DNA from: Zobellia barbeyronii
GTDB lineage: Bacteria > Bacteroidota > Bacteroidia > Flavobacteriales > Flavobacteriaceae
Length of the DNA stretch: 64,000 nt
NCBI RefSeq assembly: GCF_018603515.1
Contig: NZ_JACATN010000003.1
Coordinates: 496,001-560,000, forward strand
Reading direction: 5' to 3'
This document shows positions 43,904 to 52,567 of the stretch, in pieces. The position numbers and the translations under genes are program-made. Numbering within the stretch: the stretch's first letter is position 1; each line of letters starts with the position of its first letter. Below the pieces are notes generated by a model, which was not told the origin of the DNA, did no database searches, and was given only the letters and a program-made list of their open reading frames with translations.

Positions 43904-44725
43904 ATGAAATATTCTAAACTGCTAATATTGTTTTTTATAGTAATGTTCTACTCAGCTAATGCCCAGAATGCATCAGACGAGATTTTTATGACCAATGGAG
44001 AAACTATAGCCGCTAAGGTTTTGAGAGTAGAGCCCAATACAATTACCTATACTTATTTAGGAGAGGATTTGGAAAACGTTGTCAAAAAAGAAGCGGTTTA
44101 TAAAATTACTTTCAAAAGTGGTCGCGAACAACTCTTCACACAATCAAGTACCGGGCGCCAATCTATAAGCCCAGACTTTGAATACCCCACAATGAAAAGT
44201 AATGAGGGAGTTATTTTACCTTTTGAATTTGTTTTTGACGGCGCCGAGGCTCCCGAAGAAGGGTTCGAAGCCCAAGAGTATTACTACCATAACCTTATGC
44301 GTAAACCTGAGAGAAATACAATTACATACCAAGATATAGATATTACCCTAAAAAGATTGCGCGAAGCGGGCATTACTAAAGCCAATGATTTACGAAACTA
44401 TGAAATGACCGAAATTGCTAAAATTGTTGGTGCAGGTGTTTTGGTGACAGGCAAAATTACTGTGGACTACCGTAGTACAACCTCATCTTCATCAGGCTCT
44501 AGCACCACAAAAGTAGACACAAAGAAAAAAAAGGTGAAAACATATTCATCAGGTTCAAGCAGATCTATGGATGAATTTGACACGAAAGTGCTTTTTGTAA
44601 TTTACGATAAGAACGGAAATAAAATTGTTAATGTTAACCGTGTTCCATTTATGGCTACAACACGCGATAACTATGTTACCGCTTTAAATTACTTGATGAA
44701 ACGCACCCCATATTACCAGAAGTAG
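43904..44725 (+). CDS. Secreted protein of unknown function with low-complexity insert
   Basis: A 273-residue protein with a signal peptide (about 1-20, ending SANAQ). A first region opens DEIFMTNGETIAAKVLRVEPNTITYTY, a pattern seen in many Bacteroidota surface or periplasmic proteins. The second (about 85-210) has LRNYEMTEIAKIVGAGVLVTGKITVDY, resembling the alpha/beta core of CsgG- or TolB-like proteins. Between them and the end sits a Ser/Lys-rich insert (STTSSSSGSSTTKVDTKKKK). It is encoded alone, divergent from the inositol operon. I use ATG 43904, since an earlier in-frame start gives no signal peptide. The function is unknown. Confidence 0.65.
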   Translation: MKYSKLLILFFIVMFYSANAQNASDEIFMTNGETIAAKVLRVEPNTITYTYLGEDLENVVKKEAVYKITFKSGREQLFTQSSTGRQSISPDFEYPTMKSNEGVILPFEFVFDGAEAPEEGFEAQEYYYHNLMRKPERNTITYQDIDITLKRLREAGITKANDLRNYEMTEIAKIVGAGVLVTGKITVDYRSTTSSSSGSSTTKVDTKKKKVKTYSSGSSRSMDEFDTKVLFVIYDKNGNKIVNVNRVPFMATTRDNYVTALNYLMKRTPYYQK

Positions 44726-44822
44726 TACATGTAAATTAGAATAGGTAACCAATCATTGTACTATTGTTTTTAAACCACAGTTATCATTCGTTAATTGTCC
44801 ATGGTTTATTTACTTTTATTAC

Positions 44823-45464
44823 ATGAAAATTATCTCAACCAATATTGGTAGCCCAACCACAATTACTTGGAACGGCAAAGAAGAACAAACGGGAATATTC
44901 AAATACCCAGTGGACGAATCTCTTTTTTTAGGAAAAACAGATGTTGCCAAAGACACCGTAATAGATAGAAAGCACCATGCAGGTATTAATAAGGCCTGTT
45001 TTCTATTCTCAGTAGACCATTATGATTATTGGAAAAATAAATACCCAAATCTAGATTGGAACTGGGGTATGTTTGGAGAAAATCTTACGGTTAGTGATTT
45101 TGATGAATCTAAAATCCGTATTGGAGATATCTACAAATTAGGTTCTGTACTGGTACAGGTTTCGCAACCAAGGGAACCCTGTTATAAATTAGGAATTAGG
45201 TTTGAAGATCAAGGTATTCTAAAAGAATACATAGATTATGGATTTCCTGGCACTTATGTGCGTATACTAGAAGAAGGAGAAGTAAAAAAAGGCGACGAAT
45301 TGGTCTTGGTAGAACAATCAGAAAATCGCCTTACCGTAAAAGATTTTTATCAACTACTGTTTATGCGTAAAAAGGACCCTAGCATATTACAATTGGCTTT
45401 GACCAATGAATCTTTGCCTGAATATAAAAGAGAACGTTTAAAGAAATACCTTCCAAAAATATGA
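44823..45464 (+). CDS. MOSC domain protein (YiiM-like)
   Basis: A 213-residue MOSC-domain protein. The domain (about 25-165) has DRKHHAGINKACFLFSVDHYDYW, GMFGENLTVSDFDESKIRIGDIY and QPREPCYKLGIRF with the conserved sulfur-carrying cysteine. It would bind or transfer a sulfur or molybdenum-cofactor-linked group; YiiM-type members reduce N-hydroxylated compounds. Its stop overlaps the next start by 4 bases (ATGA), so it is translationally coupled to a DoxX-type membrane gene. A TACTTTTA element stands just before the ATG. Confidence 0.88.
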   Translation: MKIISTNIGSPTTITWNGKEEQTGIFKYPVDESLFLGKTDVAKDTVIDRKHHAGINKACFLFSVDHYDYWKNKYPNLDWNWGMFGENLTVSDFDESKIRIGDIYKLGSVLVQVSQPREPCYKLGIRFEDQGILKEYIDYGFPGTYVRILEEGEVKKGDELVLVEQSENRLTVKDFYQLLFMRKKDPSILQLALTNESLPEYKRERLKKYLPKI

Positions 45465-45814
45465 ATTACCCATGGCACCTATATCTAATGGGAATAATTT
45501 ATGTAATGGGCGGCATCATGCATTTTATAAAACCTAAGGCTTACATGAGGATAATGCCTCAATATTTACCAAATCATAAGCTTTTAGTGACGTTAAGCGG
45601 TATTGCCGAAATAATTTTGGGTATTGGTGTTTGTCTTCCTTTAACAAAAGACTATGCTGTTTACGGGCTTATTTTAATGCTAGCGGTATTCTTACTTGTA
45701 CATTTTTATATGCTGTCTAGCAAAAAGGCTTCTGCAGGTTTTCCTAAGTGGATATTACTATTAAGATTACCCTTGCAATTTGTTCTAATCTACTGGGCAT
45801 ATAGCTACTTATAA
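45461..45814 (+). CDS. DoxX-family small membrane protein
   Basis: A 117-residue four-helix membrane protein. The helices are about 5-20, 43-62, 66-87 and 95-115, with GGIMHFIKPKAYMRIMPQYLP in the first loop, which is typical of DoxX-like proteins. The biochemical function of this branch is unknown; some members pair with thiol or sulfur oxidation. It overlaps the MOSC gene by 4 bases. Confidence 0.8.
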   Translation: MNYPWHLYLMGIIYVMGGIMHFIKPKAYMRIMPQYLPNHKLLVTLSGIAEIILGIGVCLPLTKDYAVYGLILMLAVFLLVHFYMLSSKKASAGFPKWILLLRLPLQFVLIYWAYSYL

Positions 45815-45824
45815 GCACAAAAAA

Positions 45825-45854
45825 GCCCCTAACGCTCTCAACAACATTAGGGGC
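45825..45854 (-). terminator. Terminator after the secreted protein gene at 45882
   Basis: An 8-bp stem (GCCCCTAA / TTAGGGGC) with a 14-base loop, followed on the minus strand by six T residues. It is 27 bases downstream of the minus-strand stop, and it also lies just after the plus-strand DoxX gene. Confidence 0.7.
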
Positions 45855-45881
45855 AATTAACTCAACTCAACTTAAACTTCC

Positions 45882-46466
45882 TTAGTTTACCGTAATTTCC
45901 TTGTAATAGGTTTCTTTACTGTCTTTAACTACAAGTGTGTACTCACCTTCAAAGGCTTTGGTAAAATCAAATGCTTTTTCAATAACCATTTCATCTTCTC
46001 TAGTTTCAGAGAAAACTAATCTGCTGCTGCTGTCGAAAACTTTAATTTCTACATCTTCGCTGTTTAGGTTCAATAGGTTTAGATAAACCATTTTTTCTTT
46101 AACTCTAAAGACTGGTTTACTGTTTTCTTTTCTATCGATTACCTCTACATCATCTCCTTTTACACTTATCGTGTACGATACTGTTGTTAAATCATCTTCT
46201 GATTTAAAAAAGTAAAGACCATCTTTAAGTTTAGAAAGATCAAATTTCTTTGCATAGCCACCTTTTTCAACAGCTTCAAAGAATATAACATTCTGCTCTG
46301 CGTCCATAAACTTGATAGTTGTTCTTCCCGATTGGGCATCTAGTTCGTAAACAAAGCTTTTTACATTTTCATTTGGTACAACACTAAGTTTGGGTTCGTT
46401 AGCCATGCCTACAGTCGTAGTGAATAATAAAGCGATCATTGCGGCGGTTCTTACTACTTTTCTCAT
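45882..46466 (-). CDS. Secreted protein with tandem beta-sandwich-like domains
   Basis: A 194-residue exported protein. A signal peptide (1-22, ending TTVGMA) is followed by two similar segments of about 80 residues. The first, GRTTIKFMDAEQNVIFFEAVEKG..FDLSKLKDGLYFF, and the second, DVEIKVFDSSSRLVFSETRED..FDFTKAFEGEYTLVV, share the pattern of a C-terminal sandwich seen in DUF3244-like or sorting-domain proteins. No peptidase or binding motif is visible. It is encoded alone with its own terminator and is probably periplasmic or surface associated. The 215 bases to the divergent AraC gene hold two TAATTTTG-like boxes and no other feature. Confidence 0.65.
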   Translation of the reverse strand: MRKVVRTAAMIALLFTTTVGMANEPKLSVVPNENVKSFVYELDAQSGRTTIKFMDAEQNVIFFEAVEKGGYAKKFDLSKLKDGLYFFKSEDDLTTVSYTISVKGDDVEVIDRKENSKPVFRVKEKMVYLNLLNLNSEDVEIKVFDSSSRLVFSETREDEMVIEKAFDFTKAFEGEYTLVVKDSKETYYKEITVN

Positions 46467-46681
46467 ATCGTTGTTGTTTAATATCCTGCTGTCACACAGG
46501 GTAGGTTAATAATATGATACAAACTTACCTCCGTTATCTTGCTCTCACTACTCCTCTATTCGCCAATAAATGTGCTATTTTACCATTGCATATATAGCAA
46601 AACACCCTTTGGGGTAATATTGAGTATATTTTGGTTAATTTTGTAAAGAATGGTAGAAATCCCCTTCTTTAATTTTGTATT

Positions 46682-47569
46682 ATGAACAAACCCCCGCAAT
46701 TAAATCAGAAGCCCGCTTTTGAGGTCATTGAACCTAGTTTTGGGCATTCTTATACGTATCAAAGATTTGATGCGAGTAAGAACAATAAGAACAATGTCTG
46801 GCATTATCATCCTGAGATAGAACTGGTTCATGTACATGGTGGATCGGGAAAAAGGCAGATTGGTAGTCACGTATCCTATTATTCAAAGGGAGACCTTATA
46901 TTAATAGGTAGTAATCTCCCGCATTGTGGTTTTACCAACTCTCTTACGGATAATGAGAGCGAAACCGTAATACAGATGAAACTAGATTTCTTAGGAAACG
47001 ATTTTTTTGATATTCCCGAGATGAAAAAAATTCAATCGCTTTTTGAAATGGCCAAGGGCGGTATTGCCTTTTCTGGAAAGACCAAAAGAAAGATAGGCGA
47101 GAAAATGCAGATTCTGGAATACCAGACTCATTTTCAGCGTTTGCTTTCCATATTGAATATTTTAAACGAACTGGGGAATTCCAAGGAATTTAAAATTCTA
47201 AATGCCGAAGGTTTCTCTATGGAGACCGAGGTAAAAGATAATGACCGCATCAACGTAGTTTTCAATCATGTAAAGAATAACTTTAAAGAAGAGATTACTT
47301 TAGATGAAATAAGTACTATGGTAAGTATGACAATACCCTCATTCTGTCGTTACTTCAAAAAAATCACGAATAAGACTTTTGTTCAGTTTGTAAACGAGTA
47401 TCGTTTGGTACATGCATCCAAACTTTTAGCGGAGCAACCTTTAAGTATCACCGAGGTTTGTTTTGAAAGCGGATTCAATAATTTCTCGCATTTCAACAAG
47501 CAGTTCAAAGCCTTTACGGGACAAAACCCATCTGAATATAGAAACGAACTGAAAACAGTTCTTAAGTAA
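46682..47569 (+). CDS. AraC-family transcriptional regulator
   Basis: A 295-residue regulator with an N-terminal cupin sensor (about 35-130; WHYHPEIELVHVHGG and GDLILIGSNLPHCGF) and a C-terminal double helix-turn-helix (about 195-292; EITLDEISTMVSMTIPSFCRYFKK, FNNFSHFNKQFKAFTGQNPSEYR). The cupin sensor suggests a small-molecule ligand such as a sugar. The stop overlaps the ATG of the alkB-like gene (TAATG), so both are translated from one mRNA. It may control that gene or distant targets. A TAATTTTG box is only 5 bases before the ATG. Confidence 0.9.
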   Translation: MNKPPQLNQKPAFEVIEPSFGHSYTYQRFDASKNNKNNVWHYHPEIELVHVHGGSGKRQIGSHVSYYSKGDLILIGSNLPHCGFTNSLTDNESETVIQMKLDFLGNDFFDIPEMKKIQSLFEMAKGGIAFSGKTKRKIGEKMQILEYQTHFQRLLSILNILNELGNSKEFKILNAEGFSMETEVKDNDRINVVFNHVKNNFKEEITLDEISTMVSMTIPSFCRYFKKITNKTFVQFVNEYRLVHASKLLAEQPLSITEVCFESGFNNFSHFNKQFKAFTGQNPSEYRNELKTVLK

Positions 47570-48168
47570 TGGATGGTCTGTTCTCAGATGAAATAGACTT
47601 AAACCTACCGGATAGTGATATTATTTATTACCCGGATTTTATAGGTAAGAAAGAAGCTGATGTTTATTTTGATTTGCTTCGGAATAAAATACCGTGGCAG
47701 CAAGATGATATTACCGTGTTTGGTAAAACCTATGCCCAACCCAGACTTACTGCCTTGTATGGTAATAATGACAAACCCTACTCCTATTCAAAATTGGTAA
47801 TGGTACCTCATCCGTTTACTCGGGAACTTATAGAAATTAAAGAAAGAGTAGAATCGAAAGCTGATGCTACGTTCACCACTTGTTTACTTAACCTTTATAG
47901 GAACGGGCAAGATAGTAACGGTTGGCATGCAGATAATGAAAAAGAGTTAGGTGATAACCCTATTATTGCTTCGGTAACTTTAGGACAAGAACGCTTCTTT
48001 TACCTAAAACATAGAACAAATAAAAGTCTGAAACAGAAAATTCTACTAAAGCATGGTAGCCTTTTATTAATGAAAGGAAGTACGCAGGAACACTGGCTAC
48101 ACCAAATACCAAAAACGGCAAAGATGGTTGATGAACGCATCAACTTAACCTTTAGAATTATTATATAA
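47569..48168 (+). CDS. alkB: AlkB-like 2-oxoglutarate/Fe(II) dioxygenase
   Basis: A 199-residue oxidative demethylase of the AlkB family (ALKBH2/3-like branch), repairing alkylated bases in DNA or RNA. The iron ligands are H120 and D122 in NGWHADNEKELG and H178 in LHQIP; R190 and R196 in ERINLTFR should bind 2-oxoglutarate. The nucleotide-recognition region is TALYGNNDKPYSYS and TTCLLNLYRNG. The first codon overlaps the preceding AraC stop, so expression is tied to that regulator. A strong terminator follows. Confidence 0.92.
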   Translation: MDGLFSDEIDLNLPDSDIIYYPDFIGKKEADVYFDLLRNKIPWQQDDITVFGKTYAQPRLTALYGNNDKPYSYSKLVMVPHPFTRELIEIKERVESKADATFTTCLLNLYRNGQDSNGWHADNEKELGDNPIIASVTLGQERFFYLKHRTNKSLKQKILLKHGSLLLMKGSTQEHWLHQIPKTAKMVDERINLTFRIII

Positions 48169-48169
48169 A

Positions 48170-48204
48170 AAAAATCGACCATTAAAAATGGCCGATTTTT
48201 TTTT
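48170..48204 (+). terminator. Terminator after alkB
   Basis: A 14-bp stem with one mismatch (AAAAATCGACCATT / AATGGCCGATTTTT) with a 3-base loop, continued by further T residues. It starts right after the stop. Confidence 0.88.
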
Positions 48205-48234
48205 ACCCTTTACATATGGAGAAGATTGCTGCCT

Positions 48235-48256
48235 TTAGCCGCCGGGTGCCGGCTAA
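48235..48256. repeat. GC-rich hairpin in the alkB-nuclease gap
   Basis: TTAGCCG / CGGCTAA, a perfect 7-bp stem with an 8-base GC-rich loop, in an otherwise AT-rich convergent gap (48205-48357). No T tract follows on either strand. Confidence 0.45.
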
Positions 48257-48357
48257 TGTCCTCACAACCATCTACTCTAATATAACCCCAAATTGAGCCT
48301 TAATGTATAATGATTCGTTGAACGTTAGCGTTTTTTTGATAAATGGTAATTGACGGT

Positions 48358-49128
48358 TTAGAAAAGTTCATTCAAAACCTTAGCTAAGCGCAAACCGCCT
48401 TTTTGTAGTTGATTTTCAACAGTACCCCACCAATCATAACTGTAGCGGTAATATAATTTCTCTCCCGCTTCTACGGAATCATACAACTTACCTGCAATTT
48501 CTTGAGATTCTTCAACCCATTCTATAACAGTACCTTGTTGAATAAACTTTACTTGTTCTTTTGAAAGTTCTGGAAGACTAGATGCCAATTCCGTATAACT
48601 CATTCCATATGAATTAATCATATTAGAATCCCAAAGCCTATGCAGATTGGTGCCCTCATTGAACCACTGCAACTGAATATCATTACCCCCTTTATCTTCA
48701 TAACGGCCAACGTGCATTGGCTGGTGAAGATCACCAATTAAATGCACTAACATTTTTAGGTAAAAGACTTTGTCTTCCTTTTTGCTGTTCTCATCTTTAA
48801 TAATCTCAATGCATTTATTGATACCTATAATAAGGTCTCCATTTTTACTAGGTTCAATATCTGCGTAATCTTTTCCTTCAGGAATATTCACATAATGCCA
48901 AGCACTAAATTCTTTGAAAGCCCTGTCGGCCTTTATATCATCTGCAAACGTAGATACATAAGCTAAGCTCTCTCCGTTCAGTAATTTTTTAAGAGCCTTC
49001 TTTGCTTTTTTTGAAAGATGGTGTTGTGCTACTTCACCAACGGTACGGTGTCCGGTTTTTGACCATTCTTCATCGTTTGCGTTAGAAAGTGTTGTTATTA
49101 AGAACAGAAAGAATACTATTTTTCGCAT
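48358..49128 (-). CDS. S1/P1-type zinc nuclease, exported
   Basis: A 256-residue secreted nuclease degrading single-stranded DNA and RNA. After the signal peptide (about 1-18) the mature protein begins near DEEWSKTGHRTVGE, where Trp and His of family members bind zinc. Further zinc ligands are in FADDIKADRAF, SAWHYVNIP, HLIGDLHQPMHVG and GTNLHRLWDSNMI. The fold is all-alpha with three zinc ions. It is encoded alone and converges with alkB. Its role is probably phosphate or nucleotide scavenging outside the cell. Confidence 0.92.
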   Translation of the reverse strand: MRKIVFFLFLITTLSNANDEEWSKTGHRTVGEVAQHHLSKKAKKALKKLLNGESLAYVSTFADDIKADRAFKEFSAWHYVNIPEGKDYADIEPSKNGDLIIGINKCIEIIKDENSKKEDKVFYLKMLVHLIGDLHQPMHVGRYEDKGGNDIQLQWFNEGTNLHRLWDSNMINSYGMSYTELASSLPELSKEQVKFIQQGTVIEWVEESQEIAGKLYDSVEAGEKLYYRYSYDWWGTVENQLQKGGLRLAKVLNELF

Positions 49129-49234
49129 GAAATAAATTTAGCCGCAAAAGTAGAAAATTGAAGTTTAATCTATTGTTAAGAAACTCAAGTGTTTCATTTT
49201 TTAATTTGATATTGCACTCACAAAATTCATCGAT

Positions 49235-51490
49235 TTGATTTTAAAAAGAATAAAGCCCTCATATTTAAGATATATTTTACTTGCCGCAATCGCCTTTGCG
49301 GTATTCTTCTTTGTATTTATTCTCAGTATTTACTGGGGAGCTTGGGGCAAACTACCAGGCAAAGAAGAGCTCTCTGACTTCCAATACCAAAGAGCTTCAG
49401 AAGTGTACACAGCAGACAGTGTGCTTATTGGCAAGTTTTATTTATTTGATAGGCAGCCCATTGCTTTTGAGGCCATTCCTAAAAATGTACTGAACGCCTT
49501 GGTGGCCATAGAAGATGAACGCTTTTACGAGCATACCGGTATTGACTACCAAAGTTTAGGACGTGTAGCCGTTAAAACAGTGCTGATGCAAGATCAATCT
49601 GCTGGTGGAGGAAGTACCTTAACACAACAGCTTGCTAAAAACTTATATCCTCGAAGGGATAGAAAAAAGGCAAATATTGTAGTCGATAAAATAAAGGAGA
49701 TGTTCATTGCTTCCCGCCTGGAAGACATTTACTCCAAAGATGAAATTCTTACCAACTACCTAAATACGGTTTCCTTTGGCGATAATACTTTTGGGATTGA
49801 GAGTGCTTCCCTTAAATTTTTCAATAAACAAGCCAAAGACCTTACGGTAGAGCAAGGTGCCGTGCTGATAGGAATGCTAAAAGCAACCTACGGCTATAAC
49901 CCTCGTATATTTCCAGAGAAGAGCCTTACCCGAAGAAACTTGGTACTTCTTGCTATGGCGAATAACGATTTTATTTCCGCAGAACAGAAAGATAGCCTAA
50001 CGGATATTCCAACAAAACTGGATTATCGGGACTTTGACAACAACTCTGGTTTAGCGCCTTATTTTAGGGAAGAGGTTAGAAAGCAATTACTAAAATGGAA
50101 TGACAAGCAGAAGGAAGAAGGAAATGAATATAACATCTACACTTCCGGTCTAAAAGTATATACCACCTTAGATTATAATATGCAATTCTGGGCAGAAGAA
50201 GCAATGCAGGGTCATATGAAATCGTTGCAAAGTAGTTTTGAAAAAAGCTATGGAAAAAATGCACCATGGCTAAAGAATAAAAAGCTGATTGAGAAAGTGG
50301 TCAAAAATTCGGATGTTTATAAGAAGCTTAAAAAACAAGGCTTGGAACACCAGCAAATCATGGATTCCCTTAGTTTAAAAAAAGAATTAGTCCTAACGGA
50401 TTGGGATGGCGAGAAGACCCTAAAAGGTAGCTCCATAGATAGTATTGCTCATTACATGAAAATTTTGAATACCGGTTCTTTAGCACTGGACCCAAAAACA
50501 GGTGCTGTAAAAACTTGGATAGGTGGTGTAGATTTTGAACATTTTAAATACGACCATGTTGCACAAAGCAAACGCCAGGTAGGTTCTACCTTTAAGCCTA
50601 TTGTTTATACCGCTGCTTTGGAAACGGGCACTTTGCCTTGTACCTATTTCTCTGCTGAAGAAGTTGAATATGAGAATTTAAAAGGATGGACACCCAGTAA
50701 CTCCGGTAAAAAAGACGAGGCTTATCTTAACTATTCTATGGAAGAGGCACTAAGCCATTCCGTAAATACGGTAGCGGTAAAAGTTTTAGAAAAAGCGGGA
50801 ATTCAAAACGTCATAACCATGGCAAAAAACATGGGTATTTTCTCAAAATTACCTGAGCAGCCGTCATTAGCATTGGGTACCGGAGAAATTTATCTGAATG
50901 AACTAGCTGGCGCATATGCCAGTTATGTGAATAATGGAAAAGCCGTTCTTCCCTACCTCATTGAAAAGATTACGGATAGAAAAGACTCCGTTTTAACCAA
51001 ATTTGAACCAAAAAGAGCTAAAACAACGGCTTTTTCTGAAGAAACAAGGCAAATTATGGTGGAAATGATGAAAGGTACTATTGATAAGGGTACCGCCTCT
51101 AGAATCCGTACAACCTATAAACTGAACAATGCCATTGCTGGTAAAACCGGAACTACACAAAACAATAAAGATGCCTGGTTTGTGGCAATTATGCCAAAAT
51201 TGATTCATGTAACTTGGGTTGGACTAGACAATCATGAAATTGGATTTAGAAGCACAAGTTTGGGACAAGGGGCAAATGCTGCACTCCCTATTTTTGCCAA
51301 GTGGATGCAGGAAATGAACAAACATCCATACTATAATGAAATTACCCAAGCACAGTTTAAACGCCCCAATCCAGCTACTTTAGAGATGCTAGACTGTGAA
51401 CCCGTAAAACGCGATGGCTTCTTTAAACGCTTGTTTAAAAATCCGGATAAGAAAAAGACTAAAGCTTTCAGGAAAGGGAATTCTGGCTAA
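49235..51490 (+). CDS. Class A penicillin-binding protein 1A (transglycosylase/transpeptidase)
   Basis: A 751-residue bifunctional peptidoglycan synthase anchored by one N-terminal helix (about 12-33). The transglycosylase domain has catalytic E93 in EDERFYEHTG and GGGSTLTQQLAKNLY. The transpeptidase domain has S451 and K454 in GSTFKP, SHSVNT (SxN) and AGKTGTTQNN (KTG). The start is TTG, since no ATG exists before the anchor helix. It makes glycan strands and cross-links them. It is followed by DUF4177, HAD and DUF819 genes with gaps of 30-40 bases. Confidence 0.94.
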   Translation: MILKRIKPSYLRYILLAAIAFAVFFFVFILSIYWGAWGKLPGKEELSDFQYQRASEVYTADSVLIGKFYLFDRQPIAFEAIPKNVLNALVAIEDERFYEHTGIDYQSLGRVAVKTVLMQDQSAGGGSTLTQQLAKNLYPRRDRKKANIVVDKIKEMFIASRLEDIYSKDEILTNYLNTVSFGDNTFGIESASLKFFNKQAKDLTVEQGAVLIGMLKATYGYNPRIFPEKSLTRRNLVLLAMANNDFISAEQKDSLTDIPTKLDYRDFDNNSGLAPYFREEVRKQLLKWNDKQKEEGNEYNIYTSGLKVYTTLDYNMQFWAEEAMQGHMKSLQSSFEKSYGKNAPWLKNKKLIEKVVKNSDVYKKLKKQGLEHQQIMDSLSLKKELVLTDWDGEKTLKGSSIDSIAHYMKILNTGSLALDPKTGAVKTWIGGVDFEHFKYDHVAQSKRQVGSTFKPIVYTAALETGTLPCTYFSAEEVEYENLKGWTPSNSGKKDEAYLNYSMEEALSHSVNTVAVKVLEKAGIQNVITMAKNMGIFSKLPEQPSLALGTGEIYLNELAGAYASYVNNGKAVLPYLIEKITDRKDSVLTKFEPKRAKTTAFSEETRQIMVEMMKGTIDKGTASRIRTTYKLNNAIAGKTGTTQNNKDAWFVAIMPKLIHVTWVGLDNHEIGFRSTSLGQGANAALPIFAKWMQEMNKHPYYNEITQAQFKRPNPATLEMLDCEPVKRDGFFKRLFKNPDKKKTKAFRKGNSG

Positions 51491-51525
51491 AGCCTTATTT
51501 TTAAATAAATCTAAACTTGTAAGTC

Positions 51526-51693
51526 ATGAAAGAATATAAAATTGTTACTCAAAAAAATGGGCTTTTAAAAAATAATGACGCCGAATTTGAGATTGAACTC
51601 AATGCGTTGGCACAAAAAGGATGGCGTGTTATAAGTGTAGTGTGTATGGAATTACAAAGTTTAAAAGCTGTTCTTGAAAGAGATGAAGCATAA
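51526..51693 (+). CDS. DUF4177-like small protein
   Basis: A 55-residue protein, MKEYKIVTQKNGLLK at the start, FEIELNALAQKGWRVISVV in the middle and LKAVLERDEA at the end. This is the compact pattern of DUF4177: a strand, a helix with ALAxxGWxV, then two strands. The function is unknown. It starts 35 bases after the PBP stop and ends 39 bases before the HAD gene, so it is probably part of that operon. Confidence 0.75.
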   Translation: MKEYKIVTQKNGLLKNNDAEFEIELNALAQKGWRVISVVCMELQSLKAVLERDEA

Positions 51694-51732
51694 TAAAAAG
51701 CATATTTAAAATCTTAAATAAAACTAAACCCT

Positions 51733-52536
51733 TTGAATTATAAAATACTCTGCTCCGACTTAGATGGTACGTTATTAACCACAAAAAGCGATGTTTCCGA
51801 ACTTACAATTGCCGAAATTGATCGCATTAAATCACATTTAAAAGTCATTTTAGTATCAGCTCGTATGCCTAGTGCTATGACCTATTTGCAAAAAGACCTG
51901 GCTATTGAAGAACAACCTATTATTTGTTACAATGGCGCCTTGATACTTGATGGAGACAAAGAACTTTCTTCCGTACATATTGGCACGCAGCATCTCCAGC
52001 AAATATATGAGCTGGCAGAAGCCAACAATACCCAACTCGGTTTGTACTATAAAAATGAATGGTATGTAGAAGTAGATTCTGAACGCGTTCAAAAAGAGGT
52101 TAGATACACCAAGACCTCTCCTGTTTTTAGACCTACACCAGAAACTCTTTCCGATTGGAAAGGTCGCGAAATTGGGGCGCACAAGATAATGCTCATGAGC
52201 ACTAAAGAAAGTGCTGATATCCTTTACCCTGCTTTAGAAGAAAAATTGGGTGAACACCTCAACCTATATCGCTCTAATGATACTTTAATTGAAGTGGCCC
52301 CTAAATCCGTTTCAAAATTATCTGCTATAAAATCATTATTACAAGAAGGTGAATCCCTTGAGCATGTAATCTCTTTTGGGGATAATTATAATGATATTGA
52401 TATGCTACAACACAGTGGTCATGGTGTAGCCGTTGGTAACGCCCGCGAAGAAGTGAAAGCTGTTGCCGATGCCGTAACCCTAACCAATACAGAAAATGGT
52501 GTGGCAGACTATATTAAAAAGCATCTGGTAATTTGA
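51733..52536 (+). CDS. HAD-IIB (Cof-type) phosphatase
   Basis: A 267-residue haloacid-dehalogenase phosphatase. Motif I is SDLDGTLL with nucleophile D9 and acid D11; motif II is VSARMPSA; the C-terminal FGDNYNDIDML is motif IV. The C2B cap lies between residues 85 and 185. Cof-type enzymes hydrolyse sugar phosphates, flavin mononucleotide or pyridoxal phosphate. The start is TTG, as no ATG precedes the first motif. It belongs to the run from PBP1A to DUF819, separated by short gaps. Confidence 0.9.
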   Translation: MNYKILCSDLDGTLLTTKSDVSELTIAEIDRIKSHLKVILVSARMPSAMTYLQKDLAIEEQPIICYNGALILDGDKELSSVHIGTQHLQQIYELAEANNTQLGLYYKNEWYVEVDSERVQKEVRYTKTSPVFRPTPETLSDWKGREIGAHKIMLMSTKESADILYPALEEKLGEHLNLYRSNDTLIEVAPKSVSKLSAIKSLLQEGESLEHVISFGDNYNDIDMLQHSGHGVAVGNAREEVKAVADAVTLTNTENGVADYIKKHLVI

Positions 52537-52567
52537 TTATATTTGAGAAAAAGTACCCGAAAATTAT

